64,000 nt of DNA. Source: Sanguinoderma infundibulare. Its lineage: Eukaryota > Basidiomycota > Agaricomycetes > Polyporales > Polyporaceae. The translations under genes were made by a program, and so were the position numbers. Under the pieces are notes generated by a model, which saw only the letters and a program-made list of their open reading frames with translations, had not been told where the DNA came from and did not search any database. Shown here in pieces: positions 23,187 through 35,284 of the stretch. Every line of letters begins with the position of its first letter. The first letter of the stretch is position 1. Location: NCBI GenBank assembly GCA_032821775.1, contig JAVLRN010000011.1, positions 372,001 to 436,000 on the forward strand, in the 5' to 3' direction.

Positions 23187-25082
23187 ATGGCCACTCTCCC
23201 TTCCGCTCTCAGTCAAATCGTCGCGCAGGCAGGAGACCTTTATCTTTACGAAGTCCACAAGGTGCGTTGTGGAATCGAGTTCGTTTCGGTACAACACGCT
23301 GACCGATTAAGCCTGCCAGCACATACAGAGTAAGTCCTTGTCCGATTGGTCGCCTAAGGCATGCTCAGTTGGGTGATTCAAGCCGCTGCGATTACATGCT
23401 GCGTGAGTGGCGTTGGTCATGAAGTCTTGTGACTTGGTAGTGAAACTAACCACATCTCAGGCCCTCGAGGCGATTGCAACTCTTCCTGACGAGGTGTGTT
23501 ATCTCCTGCTCGTGTTCGCACTATTTCTCTCAGCGTGCGTACTGTAGGTCGCGTATATTTGGCCATCGGAATGGAGCCTTATGAAGGTGGTATACCTCGT
23601 CAACAAGTACTCCCCTCTCGTCGATGTGGTCCTGTTAGTGCTAGGTTTGTTCCGTTCTGGGTTTTCTGTTGGTAGGGCGAGTGCCGCGCTGAAACAAAGA
23701 ACTGTAGTCGACATGGTATCCCACGATCCTCATGTCAGTTCTCTTGTTCCTCTGCGAGTTATCCCGTGCTCATTGGTTCCCTAGGCATGTGCAACACGCT
23801 TCCAGATATTGACATGTACGTCCGAGTACTTGTCCGCGCAAAGATCTTTCCCTTAACATGAATGAATAGACTGGTTCATCGTGGGCACGCTCTTTTCGGA
23901 ATGTGAATTAGAAATTAGAGACACCCCGTCGCACAAGTGTCCTGCTAACACGATCGATCTTGATCTAGTCATCCTCATCGCCCGAACGTACGCTCTGTGG
24001 GGCTGCAACAAGCTCATCATGTACTTTACCCTTTTCACAGCGGGGATGATGATCGTACGCCGTCCTATCTTTTCCATTGGCGAGGCGTCCTCACGTGATG
24101 CTGATATCTTTAGCCTCATGCGTTTTACGTCGTGTACGAGATGCTCCGTTCAAACTTGCAGTCATGTACGTGGCCTATAGCTCGAATACCTTCCCGCCGC
24201 TGATTGTCAGGATCAGTTGCGGACAACGGCCCAGTGATCCGCGCTTTTGGCTGTATGCCTGCGATCAACGACAGCGATTCCTGGCCGGCATTCGTATACC
24301 TGATTTGTGGCGAACTCAGTGCGTTGATGTATACGCAATGATGCAAGGTCGAAACTGATCTCTGCCACCCAGTGATCATCCTGCTGACATTACTGAAGCG
24401 GTATCTGGATCCAGTGGCATTTGGTATGTGTTGCGTTGCCTTATCGTCGCTTGTGCTGATTCCGGTCATCACCATGTAGCTGATCATAGTTCCTACTCGA
24501 GCGTCCTCCTCTACACTATGTACCGCGATGGTCCGTGACTCCATAATTCTCCAGTCGCAATGGTCTCATGCAGTGGCATTCCATCTCCATATAGGAACAT
24601 GGTTCTGGGCAATCGTGCTTGGTAACGTCACGTTTCACCCCTTCCAGATGGTGTCGGCTAAAGATGCCGTGGTCCAGTTTTCTCCGTAGTGAACCTACTC
24701 GTCATGTTCTTTGTACCCGTGAGTGCTTCTGCCTCCTTGTAGCGACTGAAAGCTCACATTACACTCTCGTTCCTAGCGAGAGCTTAGGTTCTCGATGCAG
24801 CAGTACGTCGACTCGATGCCCTGTGCTTCCGCCGAATTTCAAACGCAGACTTGTGCTCACCTTTGGTTTCTTTGTGCTTACAGGTCTCTGCGAACGGCGC
24901 ATAGCGCGTTGTGCACTCGCGTCCTGCTCAATTTGCGAAAAGCGGCCGCGGGCGCATCGAATACGAGAGCCGGCGAGTTCTCGGTGGTGACAACTCTCGC
25001 GTTCGAGTCGCTCCCAATGTTTGCACCTCGCGGCAGTGACTCGGAGGAAGACCTAGAGTTTGAAGCAGAGAGTGGGGCATGA
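23187..25082 (+). CDS. DUF6533-type multi-pass membrane protein, paralogue B
   Basis: Start MATLPSALSQIVAQAGDLYL. The 10-nt exon CACATACAGA (about 23,321-23,330) and a 20-nt exon (about 23,382-23,401) give HK-HIQTAAITCC before ALEAIATLPDE. Then follow WPSEWSLMKVVYLVNKYSPL, DWFIVGTLFSE, VILIARTYALWGCNKLIMYF, MPAINDSDSWPAFVYLICGE, VIILLTLLKRYLDP, GTWFWAIVLG, VNLLVMFFVP and the tail RTAHSALCTRVLLNLRKAAA ending at 25,080-25,082. Micro-exon lengths, phases and the order of helices match paralogues A, C and D. Apparently intact. Function unknown; the multi-pass topology permits a receptor or transporter role, but nothing decisive is visible. Confidence 0.75.
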
Positions 25083-25876
25083 TGGGCCTGGCGCGCGCGA
25101 CGGATGCGCATTACAGCACGGAGGGGGAGGGCTGTTGTCCCGGACAATTGTACACTGCAGACGTCATTTAAAAGCTTTGCGGTATTCATGCTAATTATTT
25201 ATCAGAACGATGCTCCTCTTCGCCTCAAGCCGACCAGTGCCTTGCTTACACGCCGATGCGAGCGGTCAACTCTTCATTTATTTTTGCACAGTTCTTTACG
25301 ATCACTCGTCCATGCATCATGATGGTAAACGGTGGTGCCAGGGATTCCTGTAAGTACAGGTTCCGCCGAGTATGCCGACCGGAAACACGGATGACTCCTC
25401 GGGCGTGCGAAAGGAGCCTTCCATGCCAATAGCCAAGAACCTGAATCATGCAATCAGATGTCCGACGCCCGAGCACAAGCATCACGTCCAACGGATATAG
25501 ATTCCACAAGGTGCGCCCCTCAAACATGCTTCAGTTGCCACATGGATCTTCTACATCGCAGACGCAGCTAATAATAATGCGCTGAGCCCGCCGAACGTGT
25601 TCGGGATAGCCTGTCGAACACTAACTACACTGCCGGGGTCAAGGTGCTGCCTTGTGTTGGTCGATCGAGCTATGGACGTGTGGCAGATATTCCCTTCCTA
25701 GGGCTCGGTACCGATCTAACTCTATTTCATGGAAGCCGGTGTCGCGGCTTGGCGGACGGACCTTAAGGCAGCTTTATGCCCTGGGATGAGGTCTGTGCCC
25801 GGAGTGACTGCGCCTCTTCTGCCCTTCCATGTCCAGTCCCCTTGCGACTAGCATTGTCACCCAGACTTCGAAAACG
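25083..25876. other. Intergenic region between paralogues B and C
   Basis: No gene supported. The minus-strand frame at 25,246-25,527 has no recognisable domain. Confidence 0.45.
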
Positions 25877-27830
25877 ATGGCCACACTACCATCGCCTCCA
25901 TCTACCCTAGCGAATGCCCTGCCTTCAGTCGATGATATTTACTTGTTCGAACTTGACAGGGTGCGTCACATCTCCGACTGACTTTGGATGCCCCTACTTA
26001 TCACAACAGGTTTTCAGTATTTCATCTGTGCGTTGTACACATAACCATCTTGCTTTCTCGTACGCTGAACCGGTTTTCTCAGTCGCTTCAATAGCATTTT
26101 CGGTATGTAGGCCACGGTCACCTCATCCAGCCCTTGGCTCATCCTGCTTTGCAGCTATTCGAAATATTCGCAACGCTACCCGACGAGGTACGCTGAAGTA
26201 TAATCCTTTGCGGTTAGATCTCCTCACCAAGATGAACGTGATCCAGGTCACCCTGATCTGGCCGGCGAGGTGGGGGATTATGAAGGTCATTTATCTGATC
26301 AACAAATACACACTTTGCTTCGACTTCGCGCTCTACATTATCAGTACGTTGTAGGCGGTCTGACGTCATAACATCCCCGCGTACTAAATCATATCTCAGT
26401 GGGCATGGTCGCGCGAGAACCAGAGGTCAAGTCCAAGTGTTTATTCTCATTGCGGAGGTGTCTGCGGCTAATGCGAAGTCATTATAGGCATGTCGCATTT
26501 CCTTCCGAGTAATGTCATGTGCGTCTACCGATCGTATACCTTGTGGCTGGTACCCTAACCCCGAAGCCTTGAACCCAGATTGGTACATCGTCGGCACACT
26601 AGTGTCCGAATGTGAGTCTGTGCACGGTGTTTTCGAGTCGTGCATCCCAGTCCCTTCAACGCTGAACGTCTGACTCAACAGCTATCCTGATCGCGAGGAC
26701 GTACGCACTCTGGGGATGCGATAGGCTGGTGATCTACGGCGCTCTGTTTGTAGGAAGCCTGATGGTCGTACGTTACCCGCGTTCCCCCTCCTCATCCTGA
26801 TCCCCATTTCTGAGTGACGTTCCTTTAACCGAATTAGCCCCACGCCTTCTACATTGTGTACAAGATGCTGCAAGAAAACACTTGTACGTTTCAGTGCTTC
26901 TGAGTGGAGTCGATCCGCTCTCATGCGCCGCGCGCACAGTCGAATCCGGTCAGGAAGCGATCCGCCTCTTTAGCTGCATCGCCAGCATCAACGACCAAAA
27001 CGCGTGGCCGTCGTACACGTACCTGATATGCAGCGAGACGAGTGAGTGGGTTCGGAATGCTGTGGGACCGGCGAGATTGGCCCTAACCATTAATATTCGT
27101 GACAGTGCTGGTTATTTTGACAGTCCTCAAACGATACGTGGACCCATCAACTCGTACGTCCGGCAGAGTATTGGTTTTCTTTCCATCTATCGATGATGAC
27201 GTTCGGAATGTATGTCAACCTTCCAGGGGAAGGCTCATTCGCAAGCGTCGTCCTGCCCATCATGTACCGCGATGGTCAGTAATATACTTATGAATTGCCA
27301 CAAACTCGCTTTACTGACGTATGCTCAAGGAACATGCTTCTGGGCGGTGGTGCTCGGTACGTGGACGTCGCCACGCATACAGTACACTGCCCATGGCAAG
27401 TGTTGACGATTCGGACTTGTCAGCGTTTTCAGGTGTGAATTTGCTCATAAGATCCTTTGCCCCTGTGAGTCTATCCACCGTCCGATAAAGAACCAATCTA
27501 TGTACTTACCATTCGTTCCTCTATGGCATGCACAGCGAGCACTTTCAACCTCGATGCAGCTGTAAGTCGACGGGCCGGGAGCACCCCGTTAACACCGAGA
27601 GAAAGACCTCGTATCTTGACTCACATCATCGTTTTATTTCCGCCGTCTGCAGACCATTGCGCGTCGTGCACAGCTCGCTTTGCACTCGTGTTCTACTCAA
27701 CCTCCGGAACGCGGCCGCTGAAGTCTCCCGCGAGGGAATCGGGGAGCTGACCATTGAAACTACTATGGCATTCGAGCCACCGCATCGGCGCACGGTCTTG
27801 GAATCGCGTGGTGGAGCCTTTGCTGCTTGA
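25877..27830 (+). CDS. DUF6533-type multi-pass membrane protein, paralogue C
   Basis: Start MATLPSPPSTLANALPSVDD, sharing MATLPS with paralogue B. A 10-nt exon TATTTCATCT and a 20-nt exon give YFIFASIAFS before LFEIFATLPDE. Next come WPARWGIMKVIYLINKYTLC, DWYIVGTLVSE, AILIARTYALWGCDRLVIYG, PHAFYIVYKM, CIASINDQNAWPSYTYLICS, VLVILTVLKRYVDP, GTCFWAVVLG, GVNLLIRSFAP and the tail LRVVHSSLCTRVLLNLRNAA, stop 27,828-27,830. Closest to B by eye. The CIASIND/CMPAIND loop with a conserved Cys and Trp-Pro is shared with the other copies and probably lies outside the membrane. Confidence 0.75.
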
Positions 27831-27959
27831 ATGCCTGCGACGAACCTATGATGTCGGGCAACTGTGAATCCGGGCGACAGGTACAAAGGTTTTGAACTTA
27901 GCATGAGACGCGGACGTGCTTTGATACGTTGCACAACTTTCTCCTTAGGCAGCTTTAGC

Positions 27960-28410
27960 GGGTTGTACACAATCAAATCTCCAGGCTTCACCATAGTACC
28001 GGTAACGTCGGAAAGGATGGGGATTTTCGGCGGGGAGACCTGGACTTCGTTACCGAACTCGCGGAGGCTGTCAAGTACAACATCCATCATCGCTTGACAC
28101 TGAATGGTACGTGAATGAGCCCTCCAGGCGCGCAATGGAGCCCCGGCGAGACATCCACCGCCCGAGGAGGAGCGGGATGCTCCTCAAGAATGAGCGCGGG
28201 GCTCAAGCCAGATGCGCCGAAGTTGTTGAGGAGCGCCAGCCGTTTCACGCCCGGTGTCCACGGAACGTTTGCGGCATCTATCTAAATGTTGTCTACGCGT
28301 ATGTCGGAGATCCGAGCATTAAGTTGGGCGAACGAAGGGTGGCGAGGAATGGTGTTCATGCGAAGCCTCGCGTAGATTGTTGGTTTTTTTTGGATTCCCT
28401 GAAACACCAT
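27960..28410 (-). pseudogene. Polyketide synthase relic (KS end fused to AT end)
   Basis: On the minus strand the upstream part (28,410 to about 28,125) reads MNTIPRHPSFAQLNARISD, then VPWTPGVKRLALLNNFGASG and ALILEEHPAPP. This matches the C-terminal edge of a fungal type I ketosynthase domain and its linker. It is interrupted by an in-frame TAG at 28,282-28,284. The next part (about 28,112 to 27,960) reads MMDVVLDSLREFGNEVQVSP and KIPILSDVTGTMVKPGD, typical of the end of an acyltransferase domain. About 250 residues of AT that should lie between are missing. The stop codon, the internal deletion and the loss of both ends make this a non-functional remnant. Confidence 0.75.
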
Positions 28411-29078
28411 GTCTCGTGACTCGTCGAATGATCTGTTCGTATGCACTATCATGAATGGACACCGGTAGTAGATTATTTATGACGCACAGTACGAGCACCC
28501 CTTGCCTGCGCCTTCACTCGACTGCTGAACCGAGAAAATGGGAGAGACAATGATTTTGTGCGTGTTGACGACACTTACCGCCATCGGACAATTTCGGAGC
28601 GCCCGTCGCGTCCACCACGCACGGAATAACTCCAACTTTCCAAGGCTTTCTTATGTTTTCTCGTTGATCCTGGCCAGAGCTTCGACAGTCACCAATGTAG
28701 CGCAATCCTCAAGTCTGCCTATCATCCCTTACTAGGTCAAGAGTGCACCCCCAGTGCCGTCAAGCACTCAGTACTTACTCAGGCTTGGGCCCCGCACCGC
28801 GACTAGGCGACCGGCATCGAGCTAGTCGTGCCACTGTACGGTATAGATTCTGTACATGGGCGATGTGAGTCCCCTTGCAGCTTTGAGTGCTTCATTATAC
28901 TAATTGGACTACTACCCACGTCATTCATGCCTACGAAGGTTTGATCTCGATTCCTGCGTGCTGCGGTAAGTGGCGACCGCTGAACTTCGGCCTCGTGGCG
29001 TTCTCGAGGCCACAAATACTACCGCGGCTGCTGCAGTGAACCTTGCGACTCGACCTTCTCCCACCGACCCCCTTTCAA
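28411..29078. other. Intergenic region upstream of the second helicase
   Basis: No gene supported. The minus-strand frame at 28,514-28,705 is not recognisable and may be further PKS debris. The right end should hold the helicase promoter. Confidence 0.4.
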
Positions 29079-32000
29079 ATGCCCCTCGTCTTGTCAAAGT
29101 TTTGCCCAGATGCGCTCTTCGGCGACGGCTGCCGCGTCCCGAACTGTCCTCGCGCAAACTATCACAACGCTCGGTTCTGTGCCCTCTGCCCTGCTATCTG
29201 TCTTTCTGCCGCAGTGCATGCTGCACACCTTGGCGGACAATGCCATCGCAAGAAGCTGGCCACTGCGGCAAATGGGTTACCGGAATCGTGGATGCACTGT
29301 CCCGTTTGCGACATTCAGGTTGAGGGTCCCAGAACCTGGTCATCGCACATCCTCGGTCGCCCACATGCTCGCAAGTCGGCCGCCCAAGGACTGGCACCTG
29401 ACGAGGTTCGTCCCGACCCGCCTCCCCCAACACGCTTCAAAGAGTGCAAGCTCTGCAAAGAGGCCGTTCGCCAAAACAAGTGGGCTCGCCACCTCTCTCT
29501 CCGTTCGCACAAGCTCCGAGAGGAGCACGTCGCGCTACGTTCTGCCTTCGAGAGCTCCGAACGGGATAAGCAGGGTGTCACTGTCTCCCATGCTGATGAC
29601 GGCATTGACTTCGGGGTCGTCGGATTAGCGGACGCAGGCCGTGGAGTGCAGACTGAGGTATCCATTACGGTCGCCACGTCGCGCTCTAGTGTCTCCAACT
29701 TACGAGCAGATGTGGTGTCCTTCCCAGGACAACAGACAACCCTGTACGCTACTCGATGTTTATCCTTCGCGCGACAGTGCTGATCTCCTGCAGGTTCTCC
29801 GCTTCCCCAGGCACGGCCACCATCGCACGGGGTCAGACGTTGCGCGTCCCAGTCCGCTTCCGACACAGTCAGCGCGGTACATTCGAAGGTCGCCTGGAGC
29901 TCACCTTCCAGGGCACGGATGGACGCGCCGTTCTGATCTGTCGTACCATTCGCGCTGTTGTTGGGGAAGCTACGGACCGTGAGATGCTCAAGCCTGTCAC
30001 CGCCTACGTTCGTCGCCGACGTGCGCCATGGCACCACGGTCGGCCTACCGTGTCTGGCGAGCGCCCGCCTGCGCTTATGGCTACTCCATGGGTCAAGAAA
30101 CTCACCCCAGCCCCTATCCCCAAGGACCTAGCAGAGCTGATGAGGACGAAACCTGATGAGGAGGTCATTGATCACGTCATGCAGCGCTACATGGAATCCT
30201 CGACTACGTGGACGAAAGGAAATCATATTTCAGGCTTCCGTGCCCTGCTGTGGGTCGAAGAAGCGCGAGCTGTGTGCGTTTCATTCTCTTGTAGTACTAT
30301 CTACTGTGATTCTCACATAATTTTCTTTCTGCAGAGAGGATCTTCACATGTACGATCTGAGCGATATCCAGTTCACGAAGGAAGGAAGCCTCTATACGTA
30401 TGTGATCTCTATTTCTCAGCATCACATCACCTTTTCTGACAAATAGTAGTGTACGCGTCGACGGGCTTGCAGAAAAGCGACCTAGTGTCGTCGTCGGTGA
30501 GCACGCACCCACTCACTATGCGCATACAATGTGCTAACCAGCCCACCAATGTAGGGGACACGATACTCGTACAGGAAGCGAACACGGAAGCGGATCGAAC
30601 GCATGAGGGCTTCGTCCATACTGTCCGCCAGGACAACATACGCGTTAGCTTCCACAGGTCCTTCAATCACATGGGGAGGCGATTCAACGTGTGCTTTCAA
30701 CTGAATCGCACGCCTGTCCGACGACAGCACCAAGCTCTCTGTGCCACCACACCCGCCACTCAGCGACTGTTATTCCCGAAACACACGCAAGCGGGACTCG
30801 TTCGGCCGCTTACACCCACGGACGCTCCTCTCAATGTATTCAACGATCTCATCGCAAACAACCCATCTCAGCTCCAAGCAGTCAAGTCTATTGCGACCCT
30901 GAGGCCAGGCATGGCGCCCTTCATCATCTTCGGGCCGTGAGTACATGTTTGGCTGCACCTCGCGTTGGTCTAGCTGACGTTAGCATACCACTAGTCCGGG
31001 AACAGGGAAGACGGTCACAGTGGTGGAGGCCATACGCCAGATCTTGCACCGCCAGCCGCGCGCGAAGATCCTCGCATGCGCGCCGAGCAACAGCGCGGCC
31101 GACATCATCGCAGAACGCCTCACCAGCACGCTCAGCCCCGCCGACATGACGCGATGCAACGCGGCCTCGCGCGATCCCGCGTCCGTGCCCGCAGCCCTCG
31201 TGCCATACACGCACTGGGCAGTAGACCACTACGCGATCCCCTCGCGCGAGCAGCTCATGCAATACAAGCTGACGGTGTCTACGTGCGGCAACGCGTCCTT
31301 CGCGCACAACGTCGGCCTTCCCCAGGGCCACTACACGCACATCATCGTCGACGAAGCGGGACAGGCGTCGGAGCCCGAGGTGCTCACCGCGATCAAGGCC
31401 ATGGCGGGCGCGAACACGATCGTCGTCCTCGCGGGGGACCCGAAGCAGCTCGGGCCGGTCATCCGGTCGAGCATCGCGCGGGGGCTCGGGCTTGGGAAGA
31501 GCTACCTCGAGCGCCTCATCGAGATGCCGCTCTACAGCGGCGCGAACGGACGCGGGACATCGTGAGCCCTGTATTGCATTAATCGTACTGCACACTATGG
31601 ACTGAACGCGGCGCTTGGCAGGTACATCAAGCTCGTGAAGAATTACCGGTCGCACGACGCGATCTTGCGGTTCCCGAACGAGAAATTCTACGACGGCGAG
31701 CTGGAGGTGTGCGGTCCGGCGGCGAAAATCAACCAGTTCCTCGGATCGCCTCAGCTCGTCTCGCCGAGGTTTCCTGTTGTGTTCCATGCGATCTCGGGGA
31801 CGAACGAGCGCGAGGCGAGCTCGCCGTCGTACTTCAACATCGACGAGGCTTCGCAAGTGAAGGCATACATTCAGGCGCTCCTGGGAGATCATCGATACCC
31901 CGTCCGTAAGTGCCCTTGCCTTGGAGCCTCGTGACCACACAGTTAACGGGCCGATATGGAACAGGACCGGAAGACATAGCGGTGGTGACGCAGTACCACG

Positions 32001-32615
32001 CGCAGGTGCTCAAGATCCGGAAGCTCCTCCGCGAGACCGGGATCCAAGGTGTCACCGTGACGAGCGTCGAGAACATTCAGGGACAGGTATGTCTGGAGCT
32101 TGTATACCGCCGCCGGGCTCGAACAATTTGCTGAACGGAAGGGAACAGGAACGTCCCGTCATCATCATGTCCACCGTCCGGAGCAGCCGCGATCTATTGA
32201 CGTATGACGCGAAGTTCACGCTTGGGTTTGTCTCGAACCCGCGGCGGTTCAACGGTACGCATTCAATTCCCTTTGCCCCAGACACGGAGGTAGTCTAAGG
32301 CAGTTTCTCCTTTTTCAAGTCGCCATCACGCGCGCTCAAGCGCTGCTAATCGTCGTTGGCGACCCGTCCGTCCTGTCCATCGACCCGCTCTGGCGCGGCT
32401 TCATGAATTACATCTACCTGCACGGCGGATGGCGCGGAGCGGCTCCCAATTGGGACGTCAACGTGCCCGTGAAGACGGCTGGCGACTATGCCGAGGACAT
32501 CCGAGAGGCCGCGGCGGAGGAGATGAACGCGTTCATGGCGCGCCTGGGAGACGAGGACGGAGGTGATCTCGAGGCCGAAGCGAACGTTGAGCGAGCCTTT
32601 GTGGAGATGGATTAA
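29079..32615 (+). CDS. MOV10/SDE3-like SF1 RNA helicase with zinc fingers (copy 2)
   Basis: Paralogue of the gene at 11,331. Ten exons (29079-29743, 29794-30273, 30335-30397, 30447-30496, 30555-30936, 30995-31561, 31622-31905, 31965-32086, 32149-32254, 32320-32615) sum to 3015 nt, 1004 residues. All nine intron positions and phases match copy 1, and exons 3, 7, 8 and 9 have identical lengths. The start MPLVLSKFCPDALFGDGC aligns with copy 1. The N-terminus is longer and has three Cys/His clusters (CPDALFGDGC.., HCPVCD..HILGRPH, CKLCKE..HLSLRSHK). Helicase motifs are GPPGTGKT (546-553), DEAGQ, GDPKQLGP, KLVKNYRS, VENIQGQE and AITRAQ. Motif V differs from copy 1 (ENIQGQE versus EEFQGQE). No stop or frameshift is seen, so both copies could be functional. 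Confidence 0.9.
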
Positions 32616-32767
32616 ACTATGGACTCTCGTGAATGTTGCATGTAAGTCGGGCCCAGCTGTTATTAGAATTTAGAGAATCCCCGCCAGGCTGCTTCATGAT
32701 TCCGCCCTATGTGCCGCCCCGCCCAGTTCGAATTCAAATATTCTGTTCCAAAAATATGTCCTGGCCA

Positions 32768-32776
32768 AAACACTAT
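32768..32776 (+). promoter_or_regulatory. TATA box of the DUF6593 gene
   Basis: The sequence CTATAAATA lies about 110 bp upstream of the ATG at 32,883, a normal distance for a fungal TATA element. Confidence 0.55.
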
Positions 32777-32882
32777 AAATACAGGGAGGAAAACCGCGAA
32801 GTCTTCCTCATCTCATCGTCTCCCGCTCTCCGTGCACAGCAAGCTCAACACCCAATTCACAACACTCGTACCTGTCATCCCA

Positions 32883-33687
32883 ATGGCCCCAGTTACGGAA
32901 ATCGGCATGACCTTCTACTTCACCCAGGACAACATCGAAAACACAGCGATCATGTCCGCCAACGGCCTCATCCATTACCGAATCGACACCACCAAGCGCG
33001 ACAACCTGGGCCAGCACACCTCGCGCATCTCCCGACCTCCGGGCGCCGACTTGGGCGACGACTCGGCGGTCGCGAAGATCGACTGGGGGCACGGCAAGTT
33101 GGGCATGCATGGCTCCGTGACGAGCCACATTTTCGAGGGGAACAGGCAGATCACGATCCCGGTGCGCCAGTTCCTGTGGAAGATGGGTCGCTACTGTTCG
33201 TCGTGAGTGTGCTTTCGATGCATATATCCTTGAGTCTGTGTGCGTGCATGTGTGCTGACGGGGTGTGGGAAGGACGCGGTACTTCCTTGGGACGGACAAC
33301 GAAACATACAGGTGGAGGCTGCACAAGGACCGCAGGAACTACGTCGTACGTGCACTCGCGCGAGTCTCGTTGTACGATCCGCTGACGTGTCCGTTGCCCG
33401 CTGTGCGTATTTAGCTCCTCCACTCCTTAAAAGAGGAAGAGGTCGCGCGGTTCGTGCATGAGGACGTGAACGACGGCTTCTTCCGCGGTCAGAAGCTGTG
33501 GTGTCTCATCGTGCAGCCGACGTCGCTCGACATCGACATGATCATCCTCAGTTTCTTCATCATGGAGAAGAAACGGCAGGACAGCGTCACGAAGGATATC
33601 ATGAAGGGCGTGTACCGTCACGTATACACGGACGAAGAACGCGCCAGGTTCACAAAGTCGACTTGCATATGGGACAAGTACTACTAG
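32883..33687 (+). CDS. DUF6593 domain protein
   Basis: Small basidiomycete-specific protein of unknown role. Exons 32883-33202, 33273-33345 and 33415-33687 sum to 666 nt, 221 residues. The N-terminal strand MTFYFTQDNIENTAIMSANG with LIHYRI, the middle AKIDWGH, the segment STRYFLGTDNETYRWRLHKD across the first junction, and the hydrophobic strand DMIILSFFIMEKKRQD are the usual DUF6593 landmarks. Downstream of helicase copy 2 in the same orientation, with its own TATA box. A Met at 32,709 would add residues before the TATA box and is rejected. Confidence 0.8.
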
Positions 33688-33971
33688 CTTCAAGCTCAAG
33701 TTCTTGGTTGTGCCGAGTACTGCTTAATATATACTTATCCTCGGACTGAGCGTCTGTATTTCCAAATCCGTGCAATCAATCCTCGGATAAACCCGGGAGG
33801 TCGAATTCGATCGCCAGCGTGCGCCGACCTTACCGAAACGCTCTTGCTTGTTCCCATTATTTCCGCCTCAGAGACATGCATACAATGCCCCACCACAACT
33901 ATCTGCTGAGATTGCTGTTCTTGGTGCGTCCTCACAAGCTCCCATGCACGCCCGGCCGCGAGCCGTCTATA
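33688..33971. other. Gap between DUF6593 gene and an inverted-repeat element
   Basis: No gene supported on either strand. Confidence 0.5.
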
Positions 33972-34021
33972 CACCCTTTTGCAAGTGGGTTTAACACACC
34001 GAGCCCACTTGCAAGAGGGTG
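33972..34021. repeat. Left terminal hairpin of inverted-repeat element
   Basis: CACCCTTTTGCAAGTGGG pairs with CCCACTTGCAAGAGGGTG, with a loop of about 14 nt and one mismatch in the stem. Confidence 0.75.
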
Positions 34022-34543
34022 GAAGGTTCCACCGTGTATGATCGGACTGCCCGGTCACCGCAATATGACAGTTACGCGATGATGCAGTCCTCGGCAGCGG
34101 GGACACAACGCCGGTGGTCGGCCCCAAGGCCTGCCGCCTCGGAGAAGAAAGGTGTTCAAGCTCAGAGCTCCGCGCGGTGCTCAGCGCATAATGCAAGCGA
34201 AGAGCTGCAGCGCATTGAGCATCAGCTGCCCGGGAACACGCGGAGAGACAAGCAGAGAGCATCGGAGATCAAGCGGCTCGTGGCGCAGTTGCGGCGCGCT
34301 CGCATTTGTTTTCCCGGTGCTCCGGTGATATGCGTGTTCTCACCCTGATGCAAGCCATCTCGGAAGACATCCCTGGTGCACGGCCATCGCCTGCCTATTC
34401 GACAGGGGCAGGGTAAGGTTGGGCTTGCGCACAATGTGGGGCATCACGTGACTGTAAACTGTCACGCTCGGGCACTTTTGGCGGGGAGGAAATACTACAA
34501 AACTATAGGCTTGACGGGGAGGCTCTTAAATAAAAATGTAGCT

Positions 34544-34584
34544 CCTAAACTTTGTGAAGACAGTGCCAATCTACAAAGTTTAGG
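34544..34584. repeat. Perfect 12-bp stem hairpin
   Basis: CCTAAACTTTGT at 34,544-34,555 and its exact reverse complement at 34,573-34,584, separated by 17 nt. It lies inside the inverted-repeat element; its role is unknown. Confidence 0.8.
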
Positions 34585-34954
34585 AAGCTGATTTTCGGAT
34601 TTGTCCCGCGTGCGAGAGGAGATGCAGAAGTTCTGTCGGCCATGGCACACGGGCGTCTGCGTAAGTCTATATTGGGTTATACCAAAAAGGAAGCCGGTAG
34701 CTGGCAGTCGCTCCACCGCCGTCACCTTTCCCGCAGGAACCATGCCAAAACGGTCGCTGCAGGCCCCGTCTTCGATGACAAACCTTGGCTATGGAAACCA
34801 CGTACCCAAGAAGGCAAGATTAGCAACAGACCGGGGTGAGGAAGACAAGGCCTCCTCCCACTCTGGAGGTGCATCATGTCAATTTTGGCAGCATTCCATC
34901 ACTGACATGACTTGCATCCTCTCCAGAAACCTTCAGGAACTCCGATAGAGTTTT

Positions 34955-35083
34955 ATGGACGCATACCGCCACGGTTTAACCAGAAAGCAGGCAGCATGGG
35001 CTGCAAAGAAACACCACAGCCATCAGGTGCTTCCCAATGACATTCTTGTGGAGCTCGATTGCGAGAGCATTACACCAACTTGA
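34955..35083 (+). pseudogene. Possible transposon-protein fragment
   Basis: The frame reads MDAYRHGLTRKQAAWAAKKH then HSHQVLPNDILVELD and a stop. The pattern MDAYR-x-GL-xx-KQAAWA-x-KK resembles a segment I associate with repeat-encoded proteins of Agaricomycetes. I cannot name the family with confidence. Upstream frames (34,601-34,948) do not join it cleanly. Confidence 0.4.
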
Positions 35084-35284
35084 TTCTCTTTCATTCCTGT
35101 CCCTACAGTACAGGTACAAGTGTCCCTCCCATCTGCGTCCACACATAGCTTACTTAACACACAATATTAATCGTTAATCGTGTCAAGCGCCCAATTCACG
35201 TGCATGGTCACGGTGTGACATAGCCCCACATTGTGCGCAAGCCCAACCTTACCAGCCTGAGGTGGCAAGGCCGCGGGAGCGGTC

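Noticed and set aside
30924..31940. 338-codon open frame on the minus strand
   Set aside because: Antisense to helicase exons 6 and 7, which are required for motifs I to IV; Arg-rich shadow composition.
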